A stretch of 64,000 bases of DNA from Corynebacterium sp. CNJ-954 (lineage in GTDB: Bacteria > Actinomycetota > Actinomycetes > Mycobacteriales > Mycobacteriaceae), in the NCBI RefSeq assembly GCF_001942345.1, contig NZ_MKKI01000045.1:1-64000 (forward strand), in the 5' to 3' direction. Below the pieces are notes generated by a model, which ran no database searches, was not told the DNA's origin, and saw only the letters and a program-made list of their open reading frames with translations. This document shows, piece by piece, positions 62,295 through 64,000 of the stretch. The translations under genes were made by a program, and so were the position numbers. How positions within the stretch are numbered: the first letter of the stretch is position 1; each line of letters starts with the position of its first letter.

Positions 62295-62377
62295 GGGCGA
62301 GTGGCGGAATGGCAGACGCGCTGGCTTCAGGTGCCAGTGTCCTTCGGGACGTGGGGGTTCAAGTCCCCCTTCGCCCA
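62295..62377 (+). tRNA. leuV: tRNA-Leu (CAG)
   Basis: The 83-nt gene folds into a class II tRNA. GGGCGAG pairs with TTCGCCC, and the discriminator base is A, followed by CA rather than an encoded CCA. The anticodon stem and loop CTGGC TTCAGGT GCCAG gives anticodon CAG for CTG codons. A variable arm TGTCCTTCGGGACG and a T-arm GGGGGTTCAAGTCCCCC follow. The gene symbol is only a customary one. Confidence 0.93.
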
Positions 62378-62404
62378 CAGTGAGCGGTTCACGAATTGAA
62401 CCGG

Positions 62405-62447
62405 CCGGAGGTCACAAACTCGAAAGGGTTTGTGACCTCCGGTTTTT
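62405..62447 (+). terminator. Terminator of tRNA-Leu
   Basis: A 15-base stem, CCGGAGGTCACAAAC (62405-62419) with its exact complement at 62428-62442, is followed by TTTTT. Very similar in context to the terminator at 18706. Confidence 0.95.
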
Positions 62448-62802
62448 CGTTGTCTGGGTGACGTGACGGCTGAGAATCTCAGTCGGGGGAGTTGCGTGGC
62501 GAAGTCCCGAACAGCGGTGGACGGGGCGGATTCCCCGAGGGTTTTCGGTGGGGTCGGTCATGAACTCTCTGTGCCCCGGGAGTCCACCGTCTCTATGCCC
62601 ACCGTTGCTGGCGCTCACATTGTGTGTTGTGGTGTGGGTGCTGTTCTGGAGCGCCGGTGGAAGACCTCGGGCTCCGCGCCGAGTGCGGAGTATCGCGGCC
62701 ACTTGATTCGTGGGGCGGTGGGGATTTTGTGATCAGGGGTTGCCGGTAGCTGCGGTCCAGGGACCTTTTGATGAGGAAGAGTCCATCAGTGAGGAGGTTG
62801 TC
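62448..62802. other. Gene-free stretch after tRNA-Leu
   Basis: About 350 bases with no convincing gene. The 3' side of a tRNA is a usual place for island insertion, but no integrase or repeat of the tRNA end is seen here. Confidence 0.4.
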
Positions 62803-63045
62803 ATGCTGTCGAAAGGGCTCAGTGAGGATATTGCAGCCTGGGGGAGACTCTCTGAGGCTGAGCATGCCGAACGCCTGCGTGGCTGCGTCGCCGATGAGGT
62901 GGTCGGAAACAAGCGTATGGCGGGTCAGCCGGTTTCCGCTGCCTGGGAAGCTGAGGCGCGCGCAGTAGAGTTAGCCGCTGGCGGATACACCACTCAAAAG
63001 GACTTGACCCTGGGGTGCCGCGATGCCCACCCAAACTTCGTTTGA
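62803..63045 (+). CDS. Hypothetical small helical protein
   Basis: 80 residues from ATG 62803 with GAGGAGG before it. The frame is open upstream to 62710 but the ribosome site settles the start. The sequence is helical (LSEDIAAWGRLSEAEHAERLR, then AAWEAEARAVELAAGGYTT) with no signal peptide or membrane helix. Its form suggests a small DNA- or protein-binding accessory product, for instance an antitoxin-like protein, but no family is recognised. Confidence 0.5.
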   Translation: MLSKGLSEDIAAWGRLSEAEHAERLRGCVADEVVGNKRMAGQPVSAAWEAEARAVELAAGGYTTQKDLTLGCRDAHPNFV

Positions 63046-63227
63046 TCGCGGCCCACCCCAGCCCACGATGAAGATCGGCCACCGACGTCCCTCCGGTGTC
63101 CGGACTTTGAACCCCACTGTCTGTCTCGTCCTCGCTTCGCTGCCGGGATTCATGGACGGGTTGGACAACGACCAGGAGTGAACCCTGGTCCACTACAAGG
63201 GTGTACGGCGGTAGAGGTGACCCATGA
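63046..63227. other. Spacer between convergent genes
   Basis: About 180 bases with no gene or terminator that I can support. Confidence 0.35.
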
Positions 63228-63992
63228 CTAGTCACGGGCCCGACGATTGACCTCACGGACAAAACGGGTCGCTTCCTGATGCTTCCTAGCGCTAGCGCTC
63301 GTGATCATCGAGCCTCCATCCGGAAGCTCTACCGTCATAAACAACAGCCCCTCATCCTTCTTCGCCGAACTACCCACAATCGCACCTGCAGCGCCAAACA
63401 ATAGAGCACCACCGAGCACACGACCCCCACTGACACGGTTGCGCGCCGCCGCGCCCGTATCAATCGTCGCTTTCGCCCCGGACCTGGGATAGATCTCACC
63501 GTCATACCAAATAGAGTCCGCCGTGACGAAAATGTCACCGAACTCCACCACGACATCCTTACTGCTCAAGTCATCCGGAAGCCGTGCAAGGCCCGCACCC
63601 TGACGAAACAGGTCCGAGTGTGCCCGTTTGATGTCCTTCCTGGCATCGGCAGTCTCCTGCTTCGCTTTAGCTAGACTCTCCTTGGTGCGCTGTCGGCTTT
63701 CCTCCAGGTTCTTCTCCCGCTGCTCCTTCTTCGATTCCTTCTTGTGCAGGGCTTCCTCACTCTTCGCCCGCTCCAACTGAAGGTCAAAACCCTTATCGCC
63801 TTTGCGGGATGCAATATCAACCCCGGCCTGCAGCTGCGGAACCGGTTCCCACCCCTCAGGCAACGTCATCTCGCGACCAGCTTCGATAACATTATCCAGA
63901 ATATCTCGCACCTTACCGGCGTGTTGACCGGACGCAGTAAAAGAGTAGAGGTCATGAATCGAGTACTTGGGGCCAGGGTGCGCCACATCCAT
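63228..63992 (-). CDS. Hypothetical coiled-coil protein (may extend beyond the window)
   Basis: 254 residues from ATG 63992; the frame stays open to the end of the window, so the start may be further upstream. N-terminal 80 residues have YSIHDLYSFTASGQHAGKVR. Residues about 80-125 are a highly charged coiled coil (KKESKKEQREKNLEESRQRT). Residues 140-200 are beta-rich (KDVVVEFGDIFVTADSIWYDG) with a short glycine-rich hydrophobic stretch (VLGGALLFGAAGAIVGSS), and the last part repeats beta sequence with a basic helix at the end. The layout resembles bacterial PH-like proteins of phage or defence origin, but I cannot assign it. More AT-rich than the operon to its left. Confidence 0.6.
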   Translation of the reverse strand: MDVAHPGPKYSIHDLYSFTASGQHAGKVRDILDNVIEAGREMTLPEGWEPVPQLQAGVDIASRKGDKGFDLQLERAKSEEALHKKESKKEQREKNLEESRQRTKESLAKAKQETADARKDIKRAHSDLFRQGAGLARLPDDLSSKDVVVEFGDIFVTADSIWYDGEIYPRSGAKATIDTGAAARNRVSGGRVLGGALLFGAAGAIVGSSAKKDEGLLFMTVELPDGGSMITSASARKHQEATRFVREVNRRARD

Positions 63993-64000
63993 GGGGCCGA

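Overview
The window is chromosomal DNA of a high-GC, mycolic-acid-containing actinobacterium, most likely a Corynebacterium. The right half carries the conserved cell-division and phospho-signalling block fhaA-fhaB-pstP-rodA-pbpA-pknA-pknB, with pabA/trpG, crgA, a rhomboid gene and ppiA beside it and a tRNA-Leu(CAG) upstream of fhaA. This arrangement is typical of the replication-origin region of corynebacteria and mycobacteria. MspA-type porin, LGFP-repeat lipoprotein, DtxR-like box and many exported lipases fit the same group. I cannot name the species from sequence alone.

Left part (1 to about 18.75 kb) is accessory DNA. It opens with the last codons of what looks like a tyrosine recombinase, followed by a run of small overlapping genes (two helix-turn-helix excisionase-like proteins, small winged-helix proteins), three tandem palindromic iterons and a 5'-truncated ParB-like gene. 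This looks like a phage- or plasmid-derived integrated element. Then come a DUF1304 protein, a zinc-independent MDR oxidoreductase, an ohr/ohrR peroxide-defence pair (ohr broken), and a minus-strand set of envelope genes: MspA-like porin, small secreted protein, small membrane protein, a 1054-residue exported glycine-zipper protein, a four-helix membrane protein right behind it, and a DUF805 protein. A truncated kinase-like gene, a transposase stub, a dead IS3-family element, an alcohol dehydrogenase and an LGFP lipoprotein follow. At 18.66 kb lies what looks like the 3' end of a tRNA-Ala gene with a tRNA-style terminator, a plausible island boundary.

Middle part (about 19 to 48 kb) is a GC-rich metabolic region rich in exported lipid-active enzymes: SGNH hydrolase, GDPD, two lipases and a DtxR-boxed siderophore-binding lipoprotein. 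It also has tandem small Ser/Gly-rich peptides that may be cell-wall porin-like proteins, an ABC exporter with its own two-component system, an operon for acyl activation and carboxylation (TetR, AMP-ligase, single-chain biotin-dependent carboxylase) under a perfect palindrome, a HAD phosphatase, LysR regulator, EamA exporter and a flavin monooxygenase. These suggest an organism that scavenges and catabolises lipids.

Right part (48 to 64 kb) has a Lys/Ala-rich membrane-anchored protein, ppiA, rhomboid protease, crgA, pabA/trpG, the Ser/Thr kinase-phosphatase-shape operon, tRNA-Leu and a few unrecognised genes after the tRNA that may start another accessory segment.

A feature of the whole window is that eight genes (ohr, a small membrane gene, IS orfB, a TetR gene, a secreted lipase, the acyl-CoA carboxylase, the flavin monooxygenase and pstP) each need one extra base to restore a full-length product. 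Because the list includes conserved core genes and the error is always a missing base, sequencing or assembly error is at least as likely as real gene decay.
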